From assembly GCF_002910825.1 (NCBI RefSeq), contig NZ_NEUB01000614.1, positions 1-35,232 of the forward strand: DNA of 35,232 bases. Reading direction: 5' to 3'. Position 1 is the first letter of the stretch; the number at the start of each line of letters is the position of its first letter. Made by a program: the position numbers and the translations under genes. Of this stretch, positions 14,591 through 22,252 are shown in pieces. The DNA comes from Streptomyces sp. SM1 (lineage in GTDB: Bacteria; Actinomycetota; Actinomycetes; Streptomycetales; Streptomycetaceae). The notes below the pieces were generated by a model. That model searched no databases, was not told the DNA's origin, and saw only the letters and a program-made list of their open reading frames with translations.

Positions 14591-16633
14591 ATGCTGCTTC
14601 TCGAGGGACGACTCGACTCACTGCGCGGCGAGCTGAACGGCACGCACGCCGCCCAGTGGCGGAGACTGCACGAGCAGTGCGACTGGTACCGCCGCCAGAA
14701 CCCGCCCACGGAGCACCCCGAGGCGAGCATCACCTACTTCGGCCCCGCCGCCGCGAACCTGGCGCTCGCCTACCGGCTCACCGGTCAGCGCGGGTATCTG
14801 GAAGAGGCGTGGCGCTGGATCTCCACCTGCGTGGCCTTCCCCCACTGGGGCCGCGCCCACATGCCCGACCACGACTTGGACGCGGGCTGGCTGCTGCACG
14901 GCCTCTCCCTCGCGTACTCCTGGCTGGGGGAGGACCTGGAGCCGGAGCGGCGTGAGATCCTGCGCGCCAAGCTGGAACTCCAGGGCGAGCGGCTGTACTC
15001 CTTCGCCGAGGAGACTGCGGGCCGCTGGTGGTCGAGCGCGTACTGGCAGAACCACAACTGGATCTGCTGGACCGGTGTCGCCACCGCGGGCTACGCGCTG
15101 GGACGCTCCGAGTGGAGCAAGGCCGCCCGGGCCAACCTGGAGACCGTCCTCAGGATGCTCCCCGAGGACGGGTCGGACTCGGAAGGCGTCGTCTACTGGC
15201 GGTACGGAGTGCCGTGGCTCGCCATCCACACCGACCTCGTCCAGCACCAGGAGCGGTCCGATCTGTGGTCGGTCGGCGGTTTCCTGCGCAACACCACGCG
15301 CTGGCGCCTGCACCAGAGCGCGCCAGGCTTCGAGGAGAACATCGACCACGGCGACTGCCACGACCGGCGCAGCGGCCACAGCGTCGCCCTCTACTACCGC
15401 CTGGCCTCCGCCTACCAGGACGGCACGGCGCAGTGGCTGGGGAACCTCGTCGCGGAGCGTCACTTCTGGCGCGAGGCGTACGAGTCGGGTGTACGTCCCG
15501 GTGTCATGCCCGAAGCCTTCCTCGAACTGCTCTGGTACGACCCGCGGGTGACACCCGCGGCACCGGACCGGGAGCCCGGCACCGCGTACTTCCCGGATCT
15601 GGGGCAGATCACCGCGCGCACCGGCTGGGACAGCGCCGCGACCTGCGTCAGCTTCAAGGCCGCACCCGGTGGCGGCCACCGCGCCTGGGACGAAGGGCAC
15701 CGGCTGAAGGCCGCGGGCGGCTGGGACGCCATGAGCGCGGGCCACCACCACCCCGACGCCGGCGCCTTCGTCCTCCACTCGCACGGCGCCTTCCTCGCGG
15801 TGGACGAGGGCTACAGCAACCACAAGCGGGCAGCTCACCACAACCTGGTCCTGGTCGACGGAGAGGGCTGGGCGGACGAGGGCCGCTACCACGTGTACGA
15901 GGGGATACCCGAGGAGCGCCGGGCGCGTGTGCGTGACGTGCTCGCCCAGGACGGATTCGCCCACGCCACGGCGGAGTCCGCGGCGATGTTCTCCGAACGG
16001 CTGGGTGTACAGCGCGTCGACCGCACGCTGGTGGTGACGCCTCTGGGGCGCGTGGTCATCCTGGACGAGCTTGAGGCCGAGGGACCGCGCGAGTGGACGT
16101 ATCTGCTGCACTCCGACTGGCCCACGACACAACTGGACCCCGACGGCTGGCGACTGGAGTCCGGGCCGGCGAGCGCACGGCTCACCCGGCTGCTGCCCAC
16201 GGACGCGACGGCCACGCGTCACCGCACTGAGGTGGAGGCGAACCCGACCTCCAGCACCCCCAGTCTCAAGGTCAGCAAAGCCATGCACACCCTGCGTCTC
16301 ACCACACCCAGGGCCCGCACGGCCACCTTCCTGACCGTCCTCGACAGCACGGGTTCGCTGGATCCGCGGCCGGACCCGGCCGTACTCCTGGCCTCGGACC
16401 AGGGCCACGCGGTGTCCGTCGGCCAGGGGGACGAGAAGGAACTGGTCCTCCTCGCTCCCCGCGCGCGGGTCATCGAGACGGGCCGGGTGAGCGCCGACGC
16501 GGCGGCGATCGTCCTCTCCGGCACACGCGTCGCCGCCGTACGGGCACGCCGCGTCGACATCGACGGCGCCGTGGCGCTCCGGTCCGACGAGCCGTTCACC
16601 GGCGTACTGCCCACCGAGACCACCGGCGCGTAG
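14591..16633 (+). CDS. Second heparinase II/III-fold lyase
   Basis: A 680-residue protein with no evident signal peptide, starting 6 bp after the previous stop. The alpha/alpha-barrel half contains QNHNWICW, with N154, H155 and N156, the usual catalytic asparagine region. A second conserved block, FEENIDHGDCHDRRSGH, starts near residue 249, and the beta-sheet domain carries GHHHPDAG (H385-H387, D389). The layout is nearer to heparinase II than to the preceding lyase, and the two share little obvious sequence. Having both suggests division of labour, for example mannuronate versus guluronate ends or saturated versus unsaturated oligomers. ATG 14591 is preceded by GGAG within the overlap region. 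Confidence 0.78.
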   Translation: MLLLEGRLDSLRGELNGTHAAQWRRLHEQCDWYRRQNPPTEHPEASITYFGPAAANLALAYRLTGQRGYLEEAWRWISTCVAFPHWGRAHMPDHDLDAGWLLHGLSLAYSWLGEDLEPERREILRAKLELQGERLYSFAEETAGRWWSSAYWQNHNWICWTGVATAGYALGRSEWSKAARANLETVLRMLPEDGSDSEGVVYWRYGVPWLAIHTDLVQHQERSDLWSVGGFLRNTTRWRLHQSAPGFEENIDHGDCHDRRSGHSVALYYRLASAYQDGTAQWLGNLVAERHFWREAYESGVRPGVMPEAFLELLWYDPRVTPAAPDREPGTAYFPDLGQITARTGWDSAATCVSFKAAPGGGHRAWDEGHRLKAAGGWDAMSAGHHHPDAGAFVLHSHGAFLAVDEGYSNHKRAAHHNLVLVDGEGWADEGRYHVYEGIPEERRARVRDVLAQDGFAHATAESAAMFSERLGVQRVDRTLVVTPLGRVVILDELEAEGPREWTYLLHSDWPTTQLDPDGWRLESGPASARLTRLLPTDATATRHRTEVEANPTSSTPSLKVSKAMHTLRLTTPRARTATFLTVLDSTGSLDPRPDPAVLLASDQGHAVSVGQGDEKELVLLAPRARVIETGRVSADAAAIVLSGTRVAAVRARRVDIDGAVALRSDEPFTGVLPTETTGA

Positions 16634-16643
16634 GGAGCACACC

Positions 16644-17231
16644 ATGAAGGGCTGGGAGCGAGGTGCACTGCGCGCCATGGAGTTCGTCGCACAGCCGGCA
16701 CTCGCGGGAGCGGCGTTCTGCCTGCTGGCACTCGGCGTCGTCACCTGGCTCCCGGCCCTGGCCGCCGCGGCGATCGCGTTGCAGGACTGGCGCCGGGACG
16801 GCGGTGGCCGACCGTTCACCGGGACTCTGCGTGCCTTTCCGCGCTGCTGGCGCACCCTGTGGAAGGACGCACTCGCAGCCAGCTCGCTGATCGCCGTCCT
16901 GGCGACGAACTGCCTCTTCCTGCTGGGCCGGGGAAGTGCGACCGCATGGGTCCTGCTCCCCGTCCAGTTCGCTCTGCTGGCCGCCCTGGCGGTCTACGCG
17001 CTGTCGCTCGCCGCCGCAGCCGCGGTCGGCACCGACGACGGGTTCCGCCGCCGCGCGGCCGTCCTCGCCTTCGCCTCGCCGCGACGCGGCATGGTTCTGC
17101 TACTGGCCCTGCTGCTGGTGCCGCCGGCGATGCTGCCCGTTCCCCTCGGCCCCCTGCTGCTCGGGCCCACCGTTCCCCTCCTCCTGGCCCTGTCCCTGTA
17201 CGCACCCCTGAACCCGAGGAAACCAGCATGA
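16644..17231 (+). CDS. DUF624 (YesL-like) integral membrane protein
   Basis: A 195-residue protein with about five hydrophobic spans and the short hydrophilic loop FPRCWRTLWKDAL typical of DUF624, where an aromatic-rich loop follows the first two spans. AGGGAG precedes ATG 16644. Members of this family sit in polysaccharide ABC-transporter operons of Bacillus and actinomycetes (for example yesL in the rhamnogalacturonan cluster) but have no defined biochemical role. Its position between lyase genes fits that pattern. It overlaps the next gene by ATGA. Confidence 0.65.
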   Translation: MKGWERGALRAMEFVAQPALAGAAFCLLALGVVTWLPALAAAAIALQDWRRDGGGRPFTGTLRAFPRCWRTLWKDALAASSLIAVLATNCLFLLGRGSATAWVLLPVQFALLAALAVYALSLAAAAAVGTDDGFRRRAAVLAFASPRRGMVLLLALLLVPPAMLPVPLGPLLLGPTVPLLLALSLYAPLNPRKPA

Positions 17232-18304
17232 GACTCATCCGGTACATCGCTTCTGCGGCCGCCCTCTTAGCCGTCACAGGGACGTCCGCGCCCGTGGCAT
17301 CCGCCACCGAGCCCCGGGGCGGACACGACATCTACGTCTCACCGCGCGGCAGCGACACCAACCCCGGGACCCGGCAGGCTCCCTTCGCAGGTATCCAGCG
17401 GGCCCTGGACGTGGCCGGCCCCGGATCGACCGTGCACCTGGCACCGGGACGCTACCTGCAGGACTTCGTCAGCCGGAGTCCCGGCGTCACCCTCACCGGG
17501 CCCCCGTCCGCCGTGGTCCAGGGATCCGGTGAGGGCCGGGCCGTCGGGGAGATCCAGCACGACCGCGTCCGGCTGACAGGTTTCACCATCGACGGTCTGG
17601 TCGGCGACGCCACCGAGAAGTCCGCCTACCGCAAGAAGCTGCTGTATGTCATGGGCCTGACACCAGGAGACGGTGTCGACGGCCTGCGCATCACCCGTAT
17701 GACCTTCCGCAACGCCGGCGAGGAGTGCGTACGGCTGCGCTACCTCGTCACCGGTGCCGAGGTCGCCCACAACCGGATCACCGGATGCGGGGTATGGGAC
17801 TTCCGCTTCGCCGACGGCGGCAAGGTCGGGGAGGGCATCTACCTCGGCACGGCCCCCGAGCAGCAAGGGCTCTACGGCGCCCCGGACGACCGGCCGGACG
17901 TCAGCCGGGACAACTGGATCCACCACAACAGGATCGACACCCAGGGCAACGAGTGCGTGGACATCAAGGAGAACTCCACCGCGAACCTCGTCGAACGCAA
18001 CGACTGCACGGGCCAGCGCGACCCCAACTCCGCGGGCCTGGACGCACGCGGCAGCGGCAACACGTTCCGCGCCAACCGCTCGTACGGCAACGCCGGCGCC
18101 GGAGTCCGGGTCGGCGGCGACACCCCCACGGACGGCACCGGCAACACCATCGAGGGCAACGTCCTCCTCTCCAACGCTGCGGGGGGCATCAAGTTCGAGG
18201 CCACCCCGCAGGGCCGGGTGTGCGGAAACACCCTGGCCGGCAACACCGGCGGCGACGCGACGGGCACGTACGGCAACGAGTACGAACCGTCGCGTCCCTG
18301 CTGA
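17228..18304 (+). CDS. Secreted right-handed beta-helix protein (DUF1565/PL- or epimerase-like)
   Basis: A 358-residue protein with a Sec signal peptide (basic start MRLIRY, hydrophobic core, probable cleavage after ASA near residue 27). The mature start IYVSPRGSDTNPGTRQAPF is the DUF1565 signature. Repeated IxxNxI/NxxxxN turns from about residue 150 to 340 mark a parallel beta-helix. Such folds include pectate and alginate lyases (PL1, PL6, PL9) and mannuronan C5-epimerases; I cannot choose between them. ATG 17228 overlaps the previous stop (ATGA). Codon 14 (17267-17269), within the signal peptide, is TTA, the rare leucine codon read by bldA tRNA in Streptomyces, and codon 2 is the rare AGA. 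Confidence 0.75.
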   Translation: MRLIRYIASAAALLAVTGTSAPVASATEPRGGHDIYVSPRGSDTNPGTRQAPFAGIQRALDVAGPGSTVHLAPGRYLQDFVSRSPGVTLTGPPSAVVQGSGEGRAVGEIQHDRVRLTGFTIDGLVGDATEKSAYRKKLLYVMGLTPGDGVDGLRITRMTFRNAGEECVRLRYLVTGAEVAHNRITGCGVWDFRFADGGKVGEGIYLGTAPEQQGLYGAPDDRPDVSRDNWIHHNRIDTQGNECVDIKENSTANLVERNDCTGQRDPNSAGLDARGSGNTFRANRSYGNAGAGVRVGGDTPTDGTGNTIEGNVLLSNAAGGIKFEATPQGRVCGNTLAGNTGGDATGTYGNEYEPSRPC

Positions 18305-18352
18305 CCGCAGAAGAAGACACCCGACACACCAGACAGTAAGGAAGCAGCAGAC

Positions 18353-19132
18353 ATGAGCCGCACCCGCAAGCGCACTCTCGCCACCACCGGCGTGGCCGCA
18401 CTCTCCGCCCTGGCCGCCCTGACCCTCCCGCTCACCACCGCCGGCACCGCCACCGCGGCCGCCCCCTGCGACTACCCCGCCCAGCAGCTCAACCTGACCA
18501 ACTGGAAGGTCACCCTGCCGACCGGCTCCAGCGGCTCGCCCACCGAGGTCAAGCAGCCCGCTCTCGCGACCTTCTCGTCCAGCCCCTGGTTCACCGTGAA
18601 CTCCACGTGCACCGGCGTCCAGTTCCGGTCGGCGGTCAACGCCGTCACGACACCCAACTCCAGCTACGGGCGCGCCGAGCTGCGCGAGATGACCGACAAC
18701 GGAACCGAGAACGCCTCCTGGTCGGCGACGTCCGGCACCCACACCATGACCTTCCGGGAGGCGTTCAACAAGCTGCCCAACGACAAGCCGCACGTGGTCG
18801 GCGCGCAGATCCACGACGGCGACGACGACGTCACCGTCTTCCGTCTGGAAGGCACCAGCCTCTACATCACCAAGGGCGACACCACCCACCACAAGCTGGT
18901 GACCAGCAACTACCAGCTGCACACGGTCTTCGAAGGCAAGTTCGTCGTCAGCGGCGGCCAGATCAAGGTCTACTACAACGGCGTCCTCCAGACCACGATC
19001 CCGCACACCGCATCCGGCAACTACTTCAAGGCCGGCGGCTACACCCAGGCCAACTGCGACAACTCCTCCCCGTGCAGCAGCTCCAACTACGGGCAGGTGA
19101 GCATGTACAAGCTCCAGGTCACCCACACCTGA
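18353..19132 (+). CDS. Secreted alginate lyase, polysaccharide lyase family 7
   Basis: A 259-residue enzyme with a signal peptide of about 36 residues (cleavage near TATAAA). All three PL7 signatures are present: R107AELR111 (RxELR), Q152IH154 and Y224FKAGGYTQ232. R107, Q152, H154 and Y230 are the expected active-site residues. In PL7, QIH usually goes with preference for guluronate or mixed blocks. It would depolymerise alginate outside the cell by beta-elimination. AAGGAAG precedes ATG 18353. It is the last gene before a very strong terminator. This is the most substrate-specific marker in the cluster and the main reason to call the locus alginate-directed. Confidence 0.93.
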   Translation: MSRTRKRTLATTGVAALSALAALTLPLTTAGTATAAAPCDYPAQQLNLTNWKVTLPTGSSGSPTEVKQPALATFSSSPWFTVNSTCTGVQFRSAVNAVTTPNSSYGRAELREMTDNGTENASWSATSGTHTMTFREAFNKLPNDKPHVVGAQIHDGDDDVTVFRLEGTSLYITKGDTTHHKLVTSNYQLHTVFEGKFVVSGGQIKVYYNGVLQTTIPHTASGNYFKAGGYTQANCDNSSPCSSSNYGQVSMYKLQVTHT

Positions 19133-19142
19133 GAGACGAGGC

Positions 19143-19175
19143 GGTGCCGGGCCTCGGACTAGGAGGCCCGGCACC
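19143..19175 (+). terminator. Strong 13-bp-stem terminator after the alginate lyase gene
   Basis: GGTGCCGGGCCTC (19143-19155), loop GGACTAG (19156-19162), GAGGCCCGGCACC (19163-19175): a perfect 13-bp stem with a 7-base loop, starting 11 bp after the stop codon. No U-run follows, as usual in high-GC actinomycetes. It probably ends the long operon that begins at 8802. Confidence 0.85.
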
Positions 19176-19229
19176 TCCCGGCACAGTACAACGAGCGGAA
19201 TCAGCATCCCGCGCCGCCCGCCGGCTGCT

Positions 19230-19270
19230 GGACGCCCCTCCGAGGAGCAGGTGCTCCCGGACGGGCGTCC
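19230..19270 (+). other. Nested stem-loop in the leader of the KDPG aldolase gene
   Basis: Outer arms GGACGCCC (19230-19237) and GGGCGTCC (19263-19270) pair perfectly over 8 bp, and within the loop GGAGC/GCTCC forms a second stem. It lies in the 264-bp gap between the alginate lyase and aldolase genes, followed by a run of seven C. It could be a second terminator or a structured 5' leader. I see no convincing LacI-type operator or -35/-10 pair in the rest of the gap. Confidence 0.4.
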
Positions 19271-19396
19271 CCCCCCGGCTGGCGGAGCGGACCTCCTGCC
19301 GATCCCCCTCTCCCCGGTGCACACGGCCCGCCATCGCCCGCACGCGGGGCGGTCGCAGAAGCCAAGCATCCACCCCAGAACAGGACATCAAGCGGA

Positions 19397-20074
19397 ATGA
19401 CCAGTGCCGGCGCCCCGGCGCCCACGCAGCCGGAATGCCAGATCACCACGGAGATCACCTCCCGAGGTCTGATCGCGATCCTGCGCGCCCCCACCGCCGA
19501 GCACTTCCCCGCGATCGCCGACACGCTGCTCGGCGCCGGGATCCACGCGATCGAGATCACCCTCACCACTCACGGCGCCCTGCGGTGCATTCGCGAGCTC
19601 ACTGCCGCCTACGGCCGGGAGGCAGTCATCGGGGCGGGTACGGTCCTGACCGCCGACCAGGCGCAGACCTGCGTCGATGCCGGTGCCCGCTTCCTCGTCT
19701 CGCCCGTCGCGGCGCCCGACGTCGTCCGAACGGCTCGCGCCGCCGGCGTGGCAGCCTACCCCGGCGCGCTCACACCCACCGAAGTTCACGCCGCCGGCCG
19801 CGCCGGCGCACCCGCCGTGAAACTCTTTCCCGCCTCGGCCGTCTCGCCCCGGTACGTCTCAGACCTGAGCGGTCCGCTTCCCGGCATCCCCCTCATCCCC
19901 ACCGGCGGCATCTCCCTGACCGACATCCCGGCATGGACCGCGGCCGGGGTCGCCGCAGTGGGCCTGGGCACGCCACTGATCGGCACCGCGGTGAGGGAGG
20001 GCGTCGACGACCGCCTCACGGCCCGCTGCCGCCAGGCCCTGGCAGCCGTCTCGGAAGGCAGGGCCGCCCGGTGA
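19397..20074 (+). CDS. eda: 2-keto-3-deoxy-6-phosphogluconate (KDPG) aldolase
   Basis: A 225-residue cytoplasmic class I aldolase that splits KDPG into pyruvate and glyceraldehyde 3-phosphate. The Schiff-base lysine is K142 in AVKLFPAS, the catalytic glutamate E53 in IEITLTT, and the phosphate/substrate arginine R30 in AILR. The GTGGIS-type phosphate loop is present as PTGGIS. ATG 19397 is directly preceded by AGCGGA, a poor spacing for ribosome binding, but no better start is available. It overlaps the kinase gene by GTGA. It completes the uronate pathway with the kinase, SDR and lyases. Confidence 0.9.
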   Translation: MTSAGAPAPTQPECQITTEITSRGLIAILRAPTAEHFPAIADTLLGAGIHAIEITLTTHGALRCIRELTAAYGREAVIGAGTVLTADQAQTCVDAGARFLVSPVAAPDVVRTARAAGVAAYPGALTPTEVHAAGRAGAPAVKLFPASAVSPRYVSDLSGPLPGIPLIPTGGISLTDIPAWTAAGVAAVGLGTPLIGTAVREGVDDRLTARCRQALAAVSEGRAAR

Positions 20075-21051
20075 CACGCTCCCCAGCCACGCTCGCGCAG
20101 TGGGCCGACGGCGGTCTGCTCACCTTCGGCGAGACGATGGGCCTGATCACCGCGACCACGATCGGCACCCTTGAGTACGCACGCGACTTCACCTTCGGTA
20201 TCGGCGGTGCCGAAAGCAACGTGGCCATCGGCGCCGCGCGCCTCGGGGCCCCGGTCACCTGGATCGGCCGGGTGGGGAGCGACGCGGCCGGAGATCTCGT
20301 CGTACGCCGCCTCGGAGCGGAAGGCATCCAGACCATGGCGGTCCGGGACGCCTCCTTCACCGGCCTCATGGTCCGCCACCACCGCGCCGCCACCGTGGTC
20401 CATGTCGACTACCACCGCGCCGGATCGGCCGGCTCCCGCCTCACCTCATGCGACATCCCGGTCGACGCGGTCCGGAGGGCCGCGATCCTGCATCTCACCG
20501 GCATCACTCCGGCCCTCAGCGCCTCCGCCCGCCAGGCAGCTGGGGACGCGGTCGCCGCGGCGAAGGCGAACGGCGTACTCGTGAGCATCGACGTGAACCA
20601 CCGGAGCAAGCTCTGGGATCCGGACACCGCCCGGCGTGAGCTCCGCCGGTTCGTCGCGGAGGCGGACATCGTCTTCGCCGGGATCGAGGAAGCCCAACTC
20701 GTTCTCGATTCGAAGGCGGACGTTCCCGAGTCTCTGGCCGCGGACCTTGCGGCGTCGGGGCCGCGGGAGGCCGTCGTGAAGACCGGCGCCAGGGGATGCA
20801 CTGCTCACATCGACGGCGCGATCCATGAGGAACCGGCGCTGTCCGTCCCCGTCGTCGACACCGTCGGGGCCGGTGACGCGTTCGTTGCCGGATACCTGGC
20901 AGAACGCCTGCGCGGAGCCGGCCCCGTCCAACGGCTCCGAACAGCCTGCGCGATGGGCGCCTACGCCGTGTCCGTCCCCGGCGACTGTGAACTGCTCCCA
21001 AATCGCGGTGAACTGGAAACCTTCCTGAGGACCGGGGATGTCCTGCGATGA
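20071..21051 (+). CDS. kdgK: 2-keto-3-deoxygluconate (KDG) kinase, PfkB family
   Basis: A 326-residue cytoplasmic ribokinase-family enzyme that phosphorylates KDG to KDPG. The N-terminal sugar-binding segment GIGGAESNVAIGAARLG (43-59) and the C-terminal DTVGAGDAFVAGYL motif are present, with D269 as catalytic base. GTG 20071 overlaps the aldolase stop, so the two enzymes for consecutive steps are translationally coupled. Other PfkB sugars are possible, but the pairing with KDPG aldolase makes KDG the best call. Confidence 0.88.
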   Translation: MTRSPATLAQWADGGLLTFGETMGLITATTIGTLEYARDFTFGIGGAESNVAIGAARLGAPVTWIGRVGSDAAGDLVVRRLGAEGIQTMAVRDASFTGLMVRHHRAATVVHVDYHRAGSAGSRLTSCDIPVDAVRRAAILHLTGITPALSASARQAAGDAVAAAKANGVLVSIDVNHRSKLWDPDTARRELRRFVAEADIVFAGIEEAQLVLDSKADVPESLAADLAASGPREAVVKTGARGCTAHIDGAIHEEPALSVPVVDTVGAGDAFVAGYLAERLRGAGPVQRLRTACAMGAYAVSVPGDCELLPNRGELETFLRTGDVLR

Positions 21052-21105
21052 GCGGGTGCCCGTGAAACCGTGCACCCGCTCGGCTTCCGCCGAGACGATC
21101 AGCCC

Positions 21106-21693
21106 ATGAGCCGACGCCCGGTGACTCTGCGCAGGATCGTGTTCACCGACTGGCAGGCGGTCCACTCGTGGGCCGGCCTGCCCGACGCCTGCCGCTTCCA
21201 GCCCTGGGGGCCGAACACCAAGGAGCAGACACGCGATTTCGTGAGGGCGGCGGTCGAGTCCTGGACACACCAGCCGCCGCGGAGGCTGGCTCACGTGGCG
21301 CGCGTCGGGAACGACGTTGTCGGTATGGGCGTGCTGCACCTCCGCAGTCACACACAGCACCAGGGTGAGATCTCCTACATCGTGCACCCGAGGGTGTGGG
21401 GACAGGGCATCGGCACGGAGATCGGGCGCTCGCTGCTCTCGTTGGGCTTCGACCGGTGGGGACTCCACCGGATCCGTGCCACGTGCGACCCCCGGAACCA
21501 GGGATCTTCCCGGGTGCTGGAGAAGCTCGGCATGACGTACGAGGGGCACCACCGGCACACGGCGTGGATCCGGGACGGCTGGCGGGACAGCCTGATGTTC
21601 AGCATCCTCGAAGAGGAATGGCATGCCGGAACCGGGAGTGGTGTTGACGCAGACGCGGAGGGACCGCCTCCCCCGATGGATCGATTGCCGTGA
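21106..21693 (+). CDS. GNAT-family N-acetyltransferase (RimJ/RimL-like)
   Basis: A 195-residue cytoplasmic acyltransferase. The acetyl-CoA loop is VHPRVWGQGIGTEIGRSLL near residues 100-118, followed by the NQGSSRVLEKLGM segment of the RimJ/RimL group. ATG 21106 gives the usual N-terminus; ATG 21070 would add 12 unconserved residues. The substrate is unknown. Its TGA (21691-21693) is also the first three bases of the left arm-type repeat of attachment copy 2, and the last 20 or so codons are low-complexity, so the C-terminus may have been set by the junction. Confidence 0.8.
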   Translation: MSRRPVTLRRIVFTDWQAVHSWAGLPDACRFQPWGPNTKEQTRDFVRAAVESWTHQPPRRLAHVARVGNDVVGMGVLHLRSHTQHQGEISYIVHPRVWGQGIGTEIGRSLLSLGFDRWGLHRIRATCDPRNQGSSRVLEKLGMTYEGHHRHTAWIRDGWRDSLMFSILEEEWHAGTGSGVDADAEGPPPPMDRLP

Positions 21694-21709
21694 CGCTCGT
21701 CTGACGCTC
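21691..21709 (+). repeat. Arm-type repeat pair left of attachment copy 2
   Basis: TGACGCTC at 21691-21698 and 21702-21709, period 11 bp, starts 92 bp before the GAC that begins attachment copy 2. The corresponding pair at copy 3 is 91 bp before its GAC, so spacing is conserved. Confidence 0.6.
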
Positions 21710-21782
21710 TGGGCGTCCGCATGCCGCACACCGAGCCTAGAAACGGGCTCTGACCTGGTGATTTACCGCCTGCGTCCAGGCC

Positions 21783-21862
21783 GACCTGTTCCCGATGACG
21801 CACCACGTGGAGTGCGTGGCGATTTTGGAGCCGGTCAAGAAGGGCGTCTGACCTGCGGTTTC
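21783..21862 (+). other. Attachment-site copy 2: displaced 3' end of the RNA methyltransferase gene
   Basis: This segment reads in frame as DLFPMTHHVECVAILEPV plus KKGV and a TGA at 21849-21851, followed by ACCTGCGGTTT. It matches the methyltransferase C-terminus except for the last few residues, with silent third-position differences. No gene precedes it: the codon before GAC is GCC in a noncoding context. The common 14-mer is at 21804-21817. The stretch from 21852 to 22252 holds no gene that I can support. Confidence 0.72.
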
Positions 21863-21993
21863 GTAGTTGACCTCACGGGTTCGACGGGTTCTCGTCCCCG
21901 CAACAGGTCGATCCGCCCACATGGCCCCGACCTGTGTGTTTCCTCTGGTCGGGGGCGCCGCGGTGCGCGACGGCGCCGTCTTTTCGGAAATCT

Positions 21994-22012
21994 TGACGCT
22001 CGATTGACGCTC
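21994..22012 (+). repeat. Arm-type repeat pair right of attachment copy 2
   Basis: TGACGCTC at 21994-22001 and 22005-22012, period 11 bp. It is preceded by TTCGGAAATCT, nearly the same as the TTCGGAAATTCT that precedes the pair at 33366. The surroundings are noncoding. Confidence 0.6.
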
Positions 22013-22190
22013 GGATCCCGGCGGATCATGGGGCCGTTCGGGGGAGTGACCGGTGCGAGGCAGGGTCGGCTGTGGCGAGGAGTGCACCTACGGATACCTG
22101 CGCATCGGCCACGGACAGTGATATCTCGCTGCTGTGGCCTTGGGCCGGATGACCGGACGTTCTCTTTGAGGGGTCTGCCTGTACGGATCC

Positions 22191-22210
22191 TGTACAAGTA
22201 GACTTGTACA
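22191..22210. promoter_or_regulatory. Perfect 20-bp operator-like palindrome upstream of the ATPase gene
   Basis: TGTACAAGTAGACTTGTACA has two perfect 8-bp arms around TAGA. It lies 42 bp before ATG 22253, and a possible -10 (TACACT, 22207-22212) overlaps its right arm. The stem could also fold in RNA, but its position and AT-rich composition favour a protein-binding operator. The cognate regulator is not recognisable in the window. Confidence 0.55.
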
Positions 22211-22252
22211 CTCTGCGACGTAGCGGATCTGTCCCGATGTGGGGTTTCTCTG

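Noticed and set aside
22051..22119. Short GTG frame ending in TYGYLRIGHGQ, reminiscent of the start of serine recombinases (YGYLRVS).
   Set aside because: Only about 22 codons, no catalytic serine context and no continuation in any frame; it lies in noncoding attachment-region sequence, so the likeness is probably chance.
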